DNA of 64,000 nucleotides from Rhizobium sp. CG5 (GTDB lineage Bacteria > Pseudomonadota > Alphaproteobacteria > Rhizobiales > Rhizobiaceae): contig NZ_JABAEF010000014.1 in assembly GCF_023701945.1 (NCBI RefSeq), positions 1 to 64,000 of the forward strand, written 5' to 3'. A program made the translations under genes and the position numbers. Positions 1 to 8,320 of the stretch are shown here, in pieces. The first letter of the stretch is position 1. The number at the start of each line of letters is the position of its first letter. The notes beneath the pieces are model-generated. The model was not told the origin of the DNA. It did not search any database and saw only the letters and a list, made by a program, of their open reading frames with translations.

Positions 1-95
1 ACCCAAAACCAGCCAATCTGGCCAAGCTCTGTCGGATTTCTTTAGAACGAAAGTCACCGTCGCCAGCAGCGCCGCCGCCCTCGTTCAGTGAGCGG

Positions 96-125
96 TTTAT
101 AGATCCCACAACCCGACTAAGTCAA
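96..125 (-). promoter_or_regulatory. Probable rrn-type sigma70 promoter, firing off the left edge
   Basis: On the minus strand a -35 TTGACT (120-125) is followed after 17 bases by CTATAA (97-102), with A/T-rich tracts upstream of the -35 like an UP element. The transcript would leave the window at base 1. The leader has no convincing reading frame. The layout resembles 16S rRNA operon leaders of rhizobia, but the rRNA body is outside the window, so the target is inferred. Confidence 0.5.
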
Positions 126-352
126 CACCCCGCCGTCAAAAAACTGTCGTTTTTTCTAACGCACTGATAAAGCTAGAGAAAAACGGTAGGTTGGATTTTG
201 GGAACTTTTCTGAAGCACGCAGCGAGTGCACAACGCATCACCAATGCGCGGAGCGGTAGCGGCATGGCCGCTCTTGTGCAGGTGAGCGGCCTGCCCCGAC
301 GACAAAAAGGTTGGCCAACGTCTTCCGCTGCCCCTGGTTCGCTCAAATTTCT
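126..352. other. Non-coding stretch, no gene seen
   Basis: No reading frame with a ribosome binding site or family resemblance is visible here. The left part is the A/T-rich upstream of the probable rrn promoter. The rest is unassigned. Confidence 0.4.
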
Positions 353-386
353 GCCTGATCGCTTTCTATAGAGAGCGCGATCAGGC
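353..386 (-). terminator. Inverted repeat after the small membrane protein gene
   Basis: Ten-base perfect arms (353-362 and 377-386) form a stem about 60 bases after the stop of the minus-strand gene ending at 444. There is no strong T-run, only a short AAATTT on the minus strand, so terminator function is uncertain. Confidence 0.35.
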
Positions 387-443
387 GTCTTTCAATACGG
401 AGTGCCGGCATCCGCCTGCGGTCAACGCACCGCACGGTCGCCG

Positions 444-659
444 TCAGCCTTTGGTGATGAGGATCAAGACGACGAACATGATCGGCACGGCCGTCAGCGC
501 CGGCAGGATGATGGCGGGATAGCCGAAGAACAGGATGGCAAGGATCCACAACAGCAGGCAATTGATGATGAACAGGATCTTGGCCGTCACCGACCCGGTC
601 ATCGCTTCCTTCAGCATCCACCCGAAGACTGGGACATGATAAATGGCTCTTGCCAGCAT
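444..659 (-). CDS. Small inner-membrane protein, 71 aa
   Basis: No family is recognised. The 71-residue protein has a short polar N-terminus and two hydrophobic segments (about residues 26-46 and 49-69), so it probably spans the inner membrane twice with a very short loop and ends in a Lys-Gly tail. The ATG at 659 is preceded on the minus strand by a purine-rich AGGAAAGG ribosome binding site. The frame continues open far upstream, but that extension looks like a shadow of the permease gene. The gene stands alone, divergent from the cobalamin-controlled permease. Confidence 0.65.
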   Translation of the reverse strand: MLARAIYHVPVFGWMLKEAMTGSVTAKILFIINCLLLWILAILFFGYPAIILPALTAVPIMFVVLILITKG

Positions 660-902
660 TGAACGACACCCTTTCCTGGCCCGCCTGTGATCTTCGGGCC
701 CTTTCCGATTGGCATTTGTCAAAGCACTACCGGCCCGCTTGACAACCATCAATGCGGCAAATTGGCTCCCGCGCCTTCGACCAATTTCCATTTGAATGAA
801 TCCGGGGCTTGCCCTAACAAGGAAGGGCTTTTCCGTTCGTCTCGCTGCGCACGACCATGTCGTTCCCGGCACTGCGAAACGCCGGACAGGCGTCCAGAAT
901 AC
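660..902. other. Intergenic region between small membrane gene and riboswitch
   Basis: About 240 bases with no supported gene. It should hold the divergent promoters for the minus-strand membrane protein and the riboswitch transcript. Short open frames here lack ribosome binding sites and family resemblance. Confidence 0.4.
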
Positions 903-1096
903 TGCAATGGTTTCGCCCGATACAAAAGAGAGGGCGGATGAAAAGGGAATACGGTGAGGACTACCCATCAGGGACCGAAACCGTGGCTGCCCCCGCAACT
1001 GTGAGCGGAGAGCGACGTCCAACAAGCCATTGGCCCCGTTGCGGCTGATAAGGCGGACCGAGCACTGACCCGCAAGCCAGGAGACCTGCCATCGCA
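903..1096 (+). ncRNA. Cobalamin (AdoCbl) riboswitch
   Basis: The conserved core is visible in order: GGGAAtacGGTG near 945, the B12-box-like GCCCCCGCAACTGTGAGCGG at 989-1008, and a 3' portion with CGCAAGCCAGGAGACCTGCC ending near 1090. This arrangement is characteristic of the cobalamin riboswitch. It lies about 65 bases before the start of a CbiM-like permease, so adenosylcobalamin probably represses expression of that gene. Outer boundaries are approximate because the closing stem was not folded by computation. Confidence 0.88.
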
Positions 1097-1160
1097 TCGG
1101 CCACGAGACCCGTGGCGCTTCACTGAAATCCGCGCGGTGGGCGCGGTCGAAAGGAAAAAC

Positions 1161-1814
1161 ATGCATATCGAAATCGGAATTATCGATCCCGTGCGCCTGG
1201 CGCTGGCCAATGCCGCAGCACTGAGCCTTGTTGCGTCGCAGGTGCCGGCGATCATCCGCAATCCTCTTATCATACCGAAGACAGCGCTGGCCGCGGTGAT
1301 CTTCACGGTGCTGATGCAGGCCTGGCATTTCCCGGTGGGACCATCGGAACTGCATCTGATCGGCGCCACGACAGTCTATATGCTGTTCGGGTTCGCGCCG
1401 GCCATGCTCGGCTTTGCACTCGGCCTGGTGCTGCAGGCCTTCCTGTTCGAGCCGGCCGACATTCCGCATCTCGGCGTCAATGCCCTGTCCTTGATGATCC
1501 CGATGATCGCCGTCCATTATTCGTTCGGCCGCCGTCTTTTCGATGCCCGGCTCAACGATCGTTTCACCCTGTCGAAGGTTCTGCGCATCGATGCCGTCTA
1601 TTACGCCGGCGTCTCGGCCATGGTCGGCTTCTGGCTGATGATTTCCAACGATGCCGTTGCCATGACGGACTGGGCAACCTGGGTGGCCGCCTATTTCCCG
1701 GTCTTCCTGGTCGAGGCGCTGATCACCTTCGGCGCGGTCACGGTCATCAAGGGCCTGCGCGCCAACGGCCTGGTGTCCCGCATGACGGAGGTCAACCGCC
1801 TGACCTTTGCGTGA
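1161..1814 (+). CDS. CbiM-like cobalt/ECF transporter permease
   Basis: This 217-residue membrane protein resembles the substrate-binding permease of cobalt (CbiM) energy-coupling-factor transporters. It begins Met-His-Ile, and in CbiM the N-terminal Met-His helps bind the metal; a second motif, GPSELH, lies near residue 61. Five to six hydrophobic helices follow. The ATG at 1161 is preferred over 1137 because it has an AAAGGA ribosome binding site and places the conserved N-terminus at residue 1. It follows a cobalamin riboswitch, which fits cobalt uptake for B12 synthesis. No CbiN, CbiQ or CbiO gene is adjacent, so the energising partners must be elsewhere or the protein acts alone. Confidence 0.8.
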   Translation: MHIEIGIIDPVRLALANAAALSLVASQVPAIIRNPLIIPKTALAAVIFTVLMQAWHFPVGPSELHLIGATTVYMLFGFAPAMLGFALGLVLQAFLFEPADIPHLGVNALSLMIPMIAVHYSFGRRLFDARLNDRFTLSKVLRIDAVYYAGVSAMVGFWLMISNDAVAMTDWATWVAAYFPVFLVEALITFGAVTVIKGLRANGLVSRMTEVNRLTFA

Positions 1815-1849
1815 GACAGGCACTATAGAGTCAAGGCTGAGAAGTCAGG

Positions 1850-1882
1850 GGCGCACGGCTGTCGGGTCGTGCGCCTTTTTTG
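1850..1882 (+). terminator. Rho-independent terminator after the permease
   Basis: GGCGCAC (1850-1856) pairs with GTGCGCC (1869-1875), and six T follow at 1876-1881. It ends the riboswitch-controlled transcript. Confidence 0.8.
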
Positions 1883-1985
1883 TGGCTCTTATGCTTGCCC
1901 CCATCGGCAAAGCTTGACATAGCCAGAGAAAGATCACGTCCGGTCCGCATGCGCTTGAGGCGCGGGATCCGTTGCTAGAAGAAGG

Positions 1986-2936
1986 GTGGAACCATTGCGT
2001 ATTCTTTCAGAAGCCCATTTCGAAGAGCTTCCGGCCTATTATCGCGGCAAGGTTCGCGAGAATTACGATCTGCCGGATGGCCGGCGCATCATCATTTCCA
2101 CCGACAGGCTGAGCGCCTTCGACCGGATCCTCACTTGCATTCCGTATAAAGGGCAGGTTCTGACCCAGACCGCCCGCTACTGGTTCGAGGCAACCAAGGA
2201 CATCTGCCCCAATCATGTGCTCGACTATCCCGATCCGAATGTCGTGATCGGCAAGCGGCTCGACATCCTTCCCGTCGAAATCGTCGTGCGCGGCTATCTG
2301 GCCGGTACCACCGGCACCTCGATCCTGACACTCTACAAGGCAGGCGAGCGATCCATGTATGGCATCACCCTGCCGGACGGCATGGGCGACAACCAGATCC
2401 TGCCCGAGCCGATCATCACACCGACCAGCAAGGAGTTTGACGGTGGCCATGACGAACCGCTGACGCCTGATGAAATCGTCTCAAAGGGTCTGCTGACGGC
2501 GGAGCAGTGGCAGACGCTGTCGCGCTACGCGCTGGCGCTCTTTGCCCGTGGCCAGGAGATGGCCGCCAAGCGTGGCCTGATCCTGGTCGATACGAAATAT
2601 GAATTCGGCACGGACGAGAATGGCACCATCATTCTGGCCGACGAGATCCACACGCCCGACAGCAGCCGCTACTGGATCGCCGAAAGCTATCCCGACAGCT
2701 TCGAAAAGGGCCAGCGGCCGGCCAGCTTCGACAAGGATTTCGTTCGGTCCTGGGTGGCCGAGCGCTGCGACCCTTATAAAGACGAAATCCCGGAAATCCC
2801 GGTCGAACTGGTCGAAGAGACCTCGCGGGTCTATATTAAGGCCTATGAAGCGATTACCGGGGCGATATTCGTGCCGGATGACAGTGCGGCGACGCCGCGA
2901 GACCGGATACGCAACAATCTCGCTGCATATTTCTAA
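1986..2936 (+). CDS. purC: Phosphoribosylaminoimidazole-succinocarboxamide synthase
   Basis: SAICAR synthetase joins CAIR and aspartate using ATP in purine synthesis. The 316-residue protein has the N-terminal GKVRENYDL glycine-rich segment, STDRLSAFD at about 38-46, and the family signature DTKYEFG at 202-208. It is of the longer class (about 310 residues), which rhizobia can carry in addition to the roughly 254-residue PurC of the purCSQL cluster, so it may be a second paralogue. The start is GTG at 1986 with AGAAGAAGG just upstream. A TetR gene follows 38 bases downstream on the same strand. Confidence 0.9.
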   Translation: MEPLRILSEAHFEELPAYYRGKVRENYDLPDGRRIIISTDRLSAFDRILTCIPYKGQVLTQTARYWFEATKDICPNHVLDYPDPNVVIGKRLDILPVEIVVRGYLAGTTGTSILTLYKAGERSMYGITLPDGMGDNQILPEPIITPTSKEFDGGHDEPLTPDEIVSKGLLTAEQWQTLSRYALALFARGQEMAAKRGLILVDTKYEFGTDENGTIILADEIHTPDSSRYWIAESYPDSFEKGQRPASFDKDFVRSWVAERCDPYKDEIPEIPVELVEETSRVYIKAYEAITGAIFVPDDSAATPRDRIRNNLAAYF

Positions 2937-2974
2937 AAGAGGCAGGACCAACTTTGGCGATAGCGTCCAAGACA

Positions 2975-3628
2975 ATGGCAATCGGTTGCGGCGAAAAAGC
3001 CCCGAGCCCATCGGATGGCGGCAGCGTGCGTCGTCCGCGGCGCAAGGCTGAGGAAACCCGCGAGGATATTCTCAACATCGCCGAAAGCCTGTTTCGAGCG
3101 CGCGGCTATTCCAGCGTGGCAATCGCCGACATCGCCGCTGCACTTGGCATGTCGCCCGCCAATGTCTTCAAGCATTTCCATACCAAGACCAGCCTGATCG
3201 ATGCCATCTCGTCGCGGCATATAGAAAGCCTGGCCCATCGACTGGCCCGGCCGGATCCCGGCAAGGCCCCGCCTGAGCGGCTCCTGTGCATGGTGGAACA
3301 GTTGATGGAAAGCCATCTGCGCGATCTCAAGGACAATCCACACGTTTTCGAAATGATCCTGCTGACGACAAGACAGGAGCTTGAATGCGGTCTGCACTAC
3401 AGGGCCATGGTGGCGGCCGACATCGCATCGATTATCGAAGATGGCATGCGGCAGGGTATCTATCATGTCGAGGATAGCCTCCGCTCTGCCCACACTGCGG
3501 CCATGGCGCTGTCCTGCGTGCTGCACCCTGTCATGATCGCGAATGAAAAGCCTGACATATTGGCAACACGTTGCCGAGAAGTGGTCGACTTGATAAATGC
3601 CGCACTGCAAAATCCTCTTGTCAGGTGA
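2975..3628 (+). CDS. TetR-family regulator of the RND pump
   Basis: A 217-residue TetR protein. The helix-turn-helix lies at about residues 20-66, with the typical run of an AESLF helix, ADIAAALG, and NVFKHFHTKTSL. The C-terminal part is a helical ligand-binding domain. The ATG at 2975 is chosen; an in-frame TTG at 2954 is possible. It lies directly upstream of an RND efflux operon in the same orientation, with a near-palindrome in between at 3667-3684. The likely role is local repression relieved by a pump substrate, comparable to AmeR of Agrobacterium, but orthology was not tested. Confidence 0.82.
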   Translation: MAIGCGEKAPSPSDGGSVRRPRRKAEETREDILNIAESLFRARGYSSVAIADIAAALGMSPANVFKHFHTKTSLIDAISSRHIESLAHRLARPDPGKAPPERLLCMVEQLMESHLRDLKDNPHVFEMILLTTRQELECGLHYRAMVAADIASIIEDGMRQGIYHVEDSLRSAHTAAMALSCVLHPVMIANEKPDILATRCREVVDLINAALQNPLVR

Positions 3629-3666
3629 CGATAATTGACTTACGTCACTTGTATTAGGTTCTTTTA

Positions 3667-3684
3667 GCATATTCCGAAATATGC
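3667..3684. promoter_or_regulatory. Near-palindromic candidate TetR operator
   Basis: GCATATTCCGAAATATGC matches its own reverse complement at 16 of 18 positions. It lies between the TetR gene and the pump operon, about 150 bases before the membrane-fusion protein start. A TTGACT at 3635-3640 may be part of the promoter. The regulator-site pairing is inferred from position only. Confidence 0.45.
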
Positions 3685-3837
3685 GTTGATAGCCGCGCGA
3701 ATTTGTCGAAATCAGTCGCAAGGAGGCTTGCGTTACCGGTCGGTCAAGACATTAATTGCTGTTAATTTTTCGGACTTCGCCTCTTATTGTCATCGGTGAT
3801 GAACCCTCGCCTGTCACTTCGTTTTGGAAAGCTGCCC

Positions 3838-5031
3838 ATGTATCGTCGTCTGTTGCCGCCCGCATTCGCCCTGTTGGTTGTTGCCGCTCTAGCAGGCTGC
3901 AGCGATGAGTCCGAAAAGACCGCACCCGCGGCGGCGGCAAGGCCACCGTCTCCCGTCAGTGTCGTGGTTATGACGGTCGGTGTGCAGCCGCTGACCACCG
4001 TGCTGTCGGGCCGCGCCACCGCCTTCCAGTCAGCGGATATTCGCCCTCGGGTCGGCGGCATCATCAAAGAGATTGCCTTCAAGGAAGGAAATTTCGTCAA
4101 AGCCGGCGATTTGCTCTATAAAATTGAGGACGACACTTATGTCGCCGAGGTCGCGGAGGCCAAGGCGGCCCTTGAGAAAAATCAGGCCAGTGTTCCTGCC
4201 GCAGAGGCCAATCTTCAGCGATATGAGCGGCTTGCCAATAGCGGCGCCTCACAGAAAGACTATGAAGACGCGCAGACAACCTTGCTTCAGGCAAAGGCAT
4301 CCGTTTCGGAATCGCGTGCTGCCCTGCAAACGTCGCAGATCAGTCTCGACCTGACCGAAGTCAAGGCGCCGTTTGATGGCGTGACATCGGCAACCAATTA
4401 CTCGATTGGCAATGTGGTGACGGCGAGCCAGACAGATTCGTTGATGACGCTGCGCAAGATTGATCCGATTTACATCGAACTGAACGAATCCAGCATCAAT
4501 CTGCAGCGTATGAAGGCGGCTATCGCCGCTGGAAACAGCGGAGCGGACACCACCGACATCCGTCTGACACTGGAAGACGGAACGGAATATCCGCAGGTGG
4601 GTAAACTGGATATGTCCGAAATGGCTGTCAGCACGACAACCGGAACAATCTCCATCCGAACATTATTCGATAATCCGAACAATTTGATCCTGCCGGGAAT
4701 GTATGTGCGCGCCACCATCACGGTCGGCCAGGAAAAGGGCTATCTCATTCCGCAGCGTGCCGCAGGGCGCAATGCGAATGGCGATCTGACGGCGAAATTC
4801 GTCAATGCCGAAAACAAGGTTGAGACCCGCACATTCCGGACAAGCAAACTCTCGGGCAACAACTGGCTGGTCAATGAGGGCATAAAGGATGGTGACCATC
4901 TGATCGTGGATGGTTTTCAATGGATTTCGGACAACGCCATCGTCAATCCTATCCCGTCGGAAGTGGATGCCAAAGGCTTTGTCATCGTAAAACCTGCCGA
5001 CCCGGCAAATGCTGCAGCCCCGAAATCATGA
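3838..5031 (+). CDS. RND efflux periplasmic adaptor (membrane-fusion lipoprotein)
   Basis: The adaptor links the inner-membrane RND pump to the outer-membrane channel. The 397-residue protein starts with a lipoprotein signal whose lipobox ends LAGC (Cys21). It then shows a lipoyl/barrel-sandwich half (VGGIIKEIAFKEGNFVKAGD), an Ala- and Gln-rich alpha-hairpin, the second lipoyl half (LTEVKAPFDG) and beta-barrel domains. The ATG at 3838 is preferred over upstream TTG 3787 or ATG 3799: it has GGAAAG at the right spacing and puts the signal peptide at the N-terminus. It is the first gene of a three-gene efflux operon. Confidence 0.9.
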   Translation: MYRRLLPPAFALLVVAALAGCSDESEKTAPAAAARPPSPVSVVVMTVGVQPLTTVLSGRATAFQSADIRPRVGGIIKEIAFKEGNFVKAGDLLYKIEDDTYVAEVAEAKAALEKNQASVPAAEANLQRYERLANSGASQKDYEDAQTTLLQAKASVSESRAALQTSQISLDLTEVKAPFDGVTSATNYSIGNVVTASQTDSLMTLRKIDPIYIELNESSINLQRMKAAIAAGNSGADTTDIRLTLEDGTEYPQVGKLDMSEMAVSTTTGTISIRTLFDNPNNLILPGMYVRATITVGQEKGYLIPQRAAGRNANGDLTAKFVNAENKVETRTFRTSKLSGNNWLVNEGIKDGDHLIVDGFQWISDNAIVNPIPSEVDAKGFVIVKPADPANAAAPKS

Positions 5032-5074
5032 TGTCAAAGACATCTCCGGCAACATCGTGATCAGGAATTAGAGA

Positions 5075-8000
5075 ATGTCCAAGTTTTTCATACGGCGGCC
5101 AATTTTCGCCTGGGTGATCGCGATCGTGATCATGCTCGGCGGCGCATTTGCCATCAACACATTGTCCATCTCGCAATACCCGGAAATTGCACCGCCAACG
5201 GTGAAAATCAGCGCAAGCTATACCGGTGCAAGCGCCGAAACGGTGAAGAAGACCGTCACGCAGATCATTGAGGACGGGATGACCGGCCTTGATAGCCTGA
5301 CATATATGACGTCCTCGTCCACGACTGCCCAGTCGACAATCACGCTGACCTTCGACAACACCGTTGATCCCGACATCGCCCAGGTTCAGGTTCAAAACAA
5401 GCTTCAACTCGTCACCTCACAACTTCCGTCCATTGTGCAAAATCTGGGCATTGAAGTCACGAAATCAACGTCCAGCATTCTTCTTGTCGGCGCCCTGGTC
5501 TCCAGTGACGGGACGAAATCCTCGGCCGACCTGGGCGATATTTTCTCCACCCTGATCGAAGATCAGGTCAAGCGACTGGAGGGCGTCGGCAGCATCAACT
5601 CATTCGGCTCGGCCTTCGCCATGCGGATCTGGCTTGATCCGTTCAAGCTCAAGAAATTCCAGCTGACGCCCGCTGATGTGACATCCGCCATCGAGGCTCA
5701 GAATACGCAGGTGTCGGTGGGCTCGGTGGGTGGTCTGCCATCGCTAGAAGGCCAGCAACTTAACGTCACCATGACGGCGCAAAGCCAGCTGACAACCGTT
5801 CCGGAATTTGAAAGAATTATCCTCAAGGTCGACACCAGTGGTGCCAATGTGCGACTGTCTGATGTGGCAAGGGTTGAAATCGGGCAGGAAAGCTACACGT
5901 CCTCATCGAGATCCGACCGCAACCCGGCCTCAGGCTTTGCCGTGAACCTGGCAACCGGTGCCAATGCGCTGGATACGGCGGAGCTTGTGAAGGCAAAACT
6001 GGCGGAGATTGCGCCTTCCCTGCCGCAAAATGTCAAAATCATCTATCCCTATGACACGACGCCTTTCGTCTCCCTGTCGATTGAAAAAGTGGTTCATACG
6101 CTGATCGAAGCGATCGTGCTGGTCTTCTTTGTTCTGCTCATTTTCCTGCAAAATCTCAGGGCAACCTTCATTCCGATGATTGCTGTTCCGGTTGTTCTGC
6201 TCGGAACCTTCGGAATTTTGGCACTCACCGGCTATTCCATCAATACGCTGACGATGTTCGCCATGGTTCTGGCCATCGGCCTGCTCGTCGATGATGCGAT
6301 CGTGGTGGTGGAAAACGTCGAACGTATCATGTCGGAAGAGGGACTTTCGCCTCTGGAGGCCACGGAAAAATCCATGGGTGAAATCACTGGCGCGATCGTG
6401 GGCATTGCCCTCGTGCTGACGGCGGTTTTCGTGCCCATGGCATTTTTCGGCGGTTCCACCGGCATCATCTATCGCCAGTTTTCCGTGACGATCATATCCG
6501 CCATGTTGCTCTCGGCAGTGGTGGCTCTCGTCTTGACCCCAGCCCTGTGCGCCACGATGCTCAAGCCGATTGATCATCACAAAAAAGGCAAGGGCCTGAG
6601 CGCATGGTTCAATCGCAATTTCGATAAGACCACCAATGGTTATGTCAACACGGTCGGCTATCTTCTCGGACGGCCGTTGCGGCTGTTGCTGATGTTCGCC
6701 ATCGTGATCGGTGGATGCGCCTGGTTTTTCACCAGATTGCCATCCTCCTTCCTGCCACAGGAAGATCAGGGCGTGTTGATGACGATCATTCAGCTGCCGA
6801 ACGGCGCGACATCTGCGCAAACGGCTGAGGTGATCAAGAAAGTCGAGGACTATTACATCGACAAGGAGAAGGAGGGCATTGAAAGCGTGTTCGCGGTCAA
6901 TGGCTTCAGCTTCAACGGATCCGGCCAGAACAACGCTTTGGTGTTTGCGAAATTGCATGATTTCGACGAGCGTACGGATCCGAAGCTCGCCGCGAGCGCC
7001 ATTGTTGGACGGGCTATGGGGTATTTCTTCACGATCCGCGAAGCCCAGGTATTCCCGCTGCTGCCGCCGGCAATTCAGGGTATGGGCAATTCGAGCGGCT
7101 TTTCGATGTATCTTGTCGATAGCGGCAACCACGGTTCGGAAGCGTTGGTCAATGCGTCGAAGCTTCTGGCCCAGGAGGCCAATAGCGGCAAGCTCATCAC
7201 GTCCATGCGCAGCAATGACCGGGACCAGGAAAGTCAGCTCAAGATCCTGCTGGATCAGGAAAAGCTGAGCGCCATGGGTGTGACGATTTCCGATGTAAAC
7301 TCTATGCTGACGACCATTTTTGCCGGCACCAGCGTCAATGACTTCACCCTCAACAACAAGATCAAGAAGGTCTACGTCCAGGCCGACGCGCCTTATCGCA
7401 TGCAGGCGGAGGACCTGAAATACTGGAATGCCCGCAATTCGAGCGATGAGATGGTGCCTTTCTCCTCCTTCACCGAGACCAAATGGGTCAATGGCCTTCC
7501 TTCCATCTCGACCTATAATGCGACCTCGGCATTTTCCATGGAAGGCTCGGCGGCGGCCGGCGTCAGTTCCGGTGATGCCATGAACGAAGTCGAGCGGCTG
7601 GTCGCTCAGATGGGCAACGGTTACACGACAGCATGGACGGGCCTTTCATATCAGGAAAGGCTGTCCGGTTCACAGGCTCCGCTTCTCTACGCCTTGTCGC
7701 TGCTGATCGTCTTCCTTTGCCTGGCGGCGCTTTATGAAAGCTGGTCGATTCCGTTTTCGGTCATCTTGGCTGTTCCTGTCGGTGTGCTTGGCGCCGTGGC
7801 GGCAGCCCATTTCATGGGGCAGGACAATGACGTCTACTTCAAGGTGGGATTGCTGACGACAATCGGTCTGGCGGCCAAAAACGCCATTCTGATCGTCGAG
7901 TTTGCCAAGGAACGGCAGGAACAGGGCCTGTCTTTGGTGGAAGCGGCGATGGAAGCTGCAAGGTTGCGTCTGCGACCGATCATCATGACATCGCTGGCCT

Positions 8001-8188
8001 TCATTCTGGGTGTCGTGCCGCTGGCCATCGCCACCGGTGCCGGCTCCGCCGCGCAGAATGCCATCGGTATTGGTGTGCTCGGCGGCATGTTGGCAGCAAC
8101 GGCCCTTGGCATCTTCTTCGTACCGTCGTTCTTCGTCATCATTCGTCGCATTTCAAACCGTGCAAAACCGAAAGAAGGGCTGTCATGA
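5075..8188 (+). CDS. RND multidrug efflux transporter, AcrB/HAE1 type
   Basis: A 1037-residue inner-membrane proton antiporter of the hydrophobe/amphiphile efflux family. It starts with the typical FFIRRPIFAWVIAI helix. It shows the proton-relay residues: Asp406-Asp407 in GLLVDDAIVVVENVER, and Lys935 in AAKNAILIVEFA, equivalent to AcrB D407/D408/K940. Two large periplasmic loops and twelve membrane helices are expected from the duplicated architecture. It lies 43 bases after the adaptor gene and upstream of an outer-membrane factor. The layout TetR-adaptor-pump-channel resembles the AmeR/AmeABC system of Agrobacterium, but the substrate cannot be read from sequence. Confidence 0.93.
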   Translation: MSKFFIRRPIFAWVIAIVIMLGGAFAINTLSISQYPEIAPPTVKISASYTGASAETVKKTVTQIIEDGMTGLDSLTYMTSSSTTAQSTITLTFDNTVDPDIAQVQVQNKLQLVTSQLPSIVQNLGIEVTKSTSSILLVGALVSSDGTKSSADLGDIFSTLIEDQVKRLEGVGSINSFGSAFAMRIWLDPFKLKKFQLTPADVTSAIEAQNTQVSVGSVGGLPSLEGQQLNVTMTAQSQLTTVPEFERIILKVDTSGANVRLSDVARVEIGQESYTSSSRSDRNPASGFAVNLATGANALDTAELVKAKLAEIAPSLPQNVKIIYPYDTTPFVSLSIEKVVHTLIEAIVLVFFVLLIFLQNLRATFIPMIAVPVVLLGTFGILALTGYSINTLTMFAMVLAIGLLVDDAIVVVENVERIMSEEGLSPLEATEKSMGEITGAIVGIALVLTAVFVPMAFFGGSTGIIYRQFSVTIISAMLLSAVVALVLTPALCATMLKPIDHHKKGKGLSAWFNRNFDKTTNGYVNTVGYLLGRPLRLLLMFAIVIGGCAWFFTRLPSSFLPQEDQGVLMTIIQLPNGATSAQTAEVIKKVEDYYIDKEKEGIESVFAVNGFSFNGSGQNNALVFAKLHDFDERTDPKLAASAIVGRAMGYFFTIREAQVFPLLPPAIQGMGNSSGFSMYLVDSGNHGSEALVNASKLLAQEANSGKLITSMRSNDRDQESQLKILLDQEKLSAMGVTISDVNSMLTTIFAGTSVNDFTLNNKIKKVYVQADAPYRMQAEDLKYWNARNSSDEMVPFSSFTETKWVNGLPSISTYNATSAFSMEGSAAAGVSSGDAMNEVERLVAQMGNGYTTAWTGLSYQERLSGSQAPLLYALSLLIVFLCLAALYESWSIPFSVILAVPVGVLGAVAAAHFMGQDNDVYFKVGLLTTIGLAAKNAILIVEFAKERQEQGLSLVEAAMEAARLRLRPIIMTSLAFILGVVPLAIATGAGSAAQNAIGIGVLGGMLAATALGIFFVPSFFVIIRRISNRAKPKEGLS

Positions 8189-8320
8189 AGAATTCGCCCT
8201 TGATAGGTTAATAAATCGTGAGGGTGTTGATTCCCTTGTTAACATACCGAGTACGGGCATTTGGGGACGGCATGACGCCCCCGCAGATGCACCAGTTCAT
8301 CGCGTGTATCCTAGGATAAA

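Noticed and set aside
857..1048. Short plus-strand open frames before the CbiM-like gene
   Set aside because: They lie across the conserved core of the cobalamin riboswitch and have no ribosome binding site.
660..1823. Upstream part of a 459-codon minus-strand open frame
   Set aside because: It runs antisense through the riboswitch and the CbiM-like gene; only its last 71 codons have a ribosome binding site and a protein-like hydrophobic pattern.
5930..7132. 400-codon minus-strand open frame
   Set aside because: Antisense to the RND transporter; no domain and shadow-type composition.
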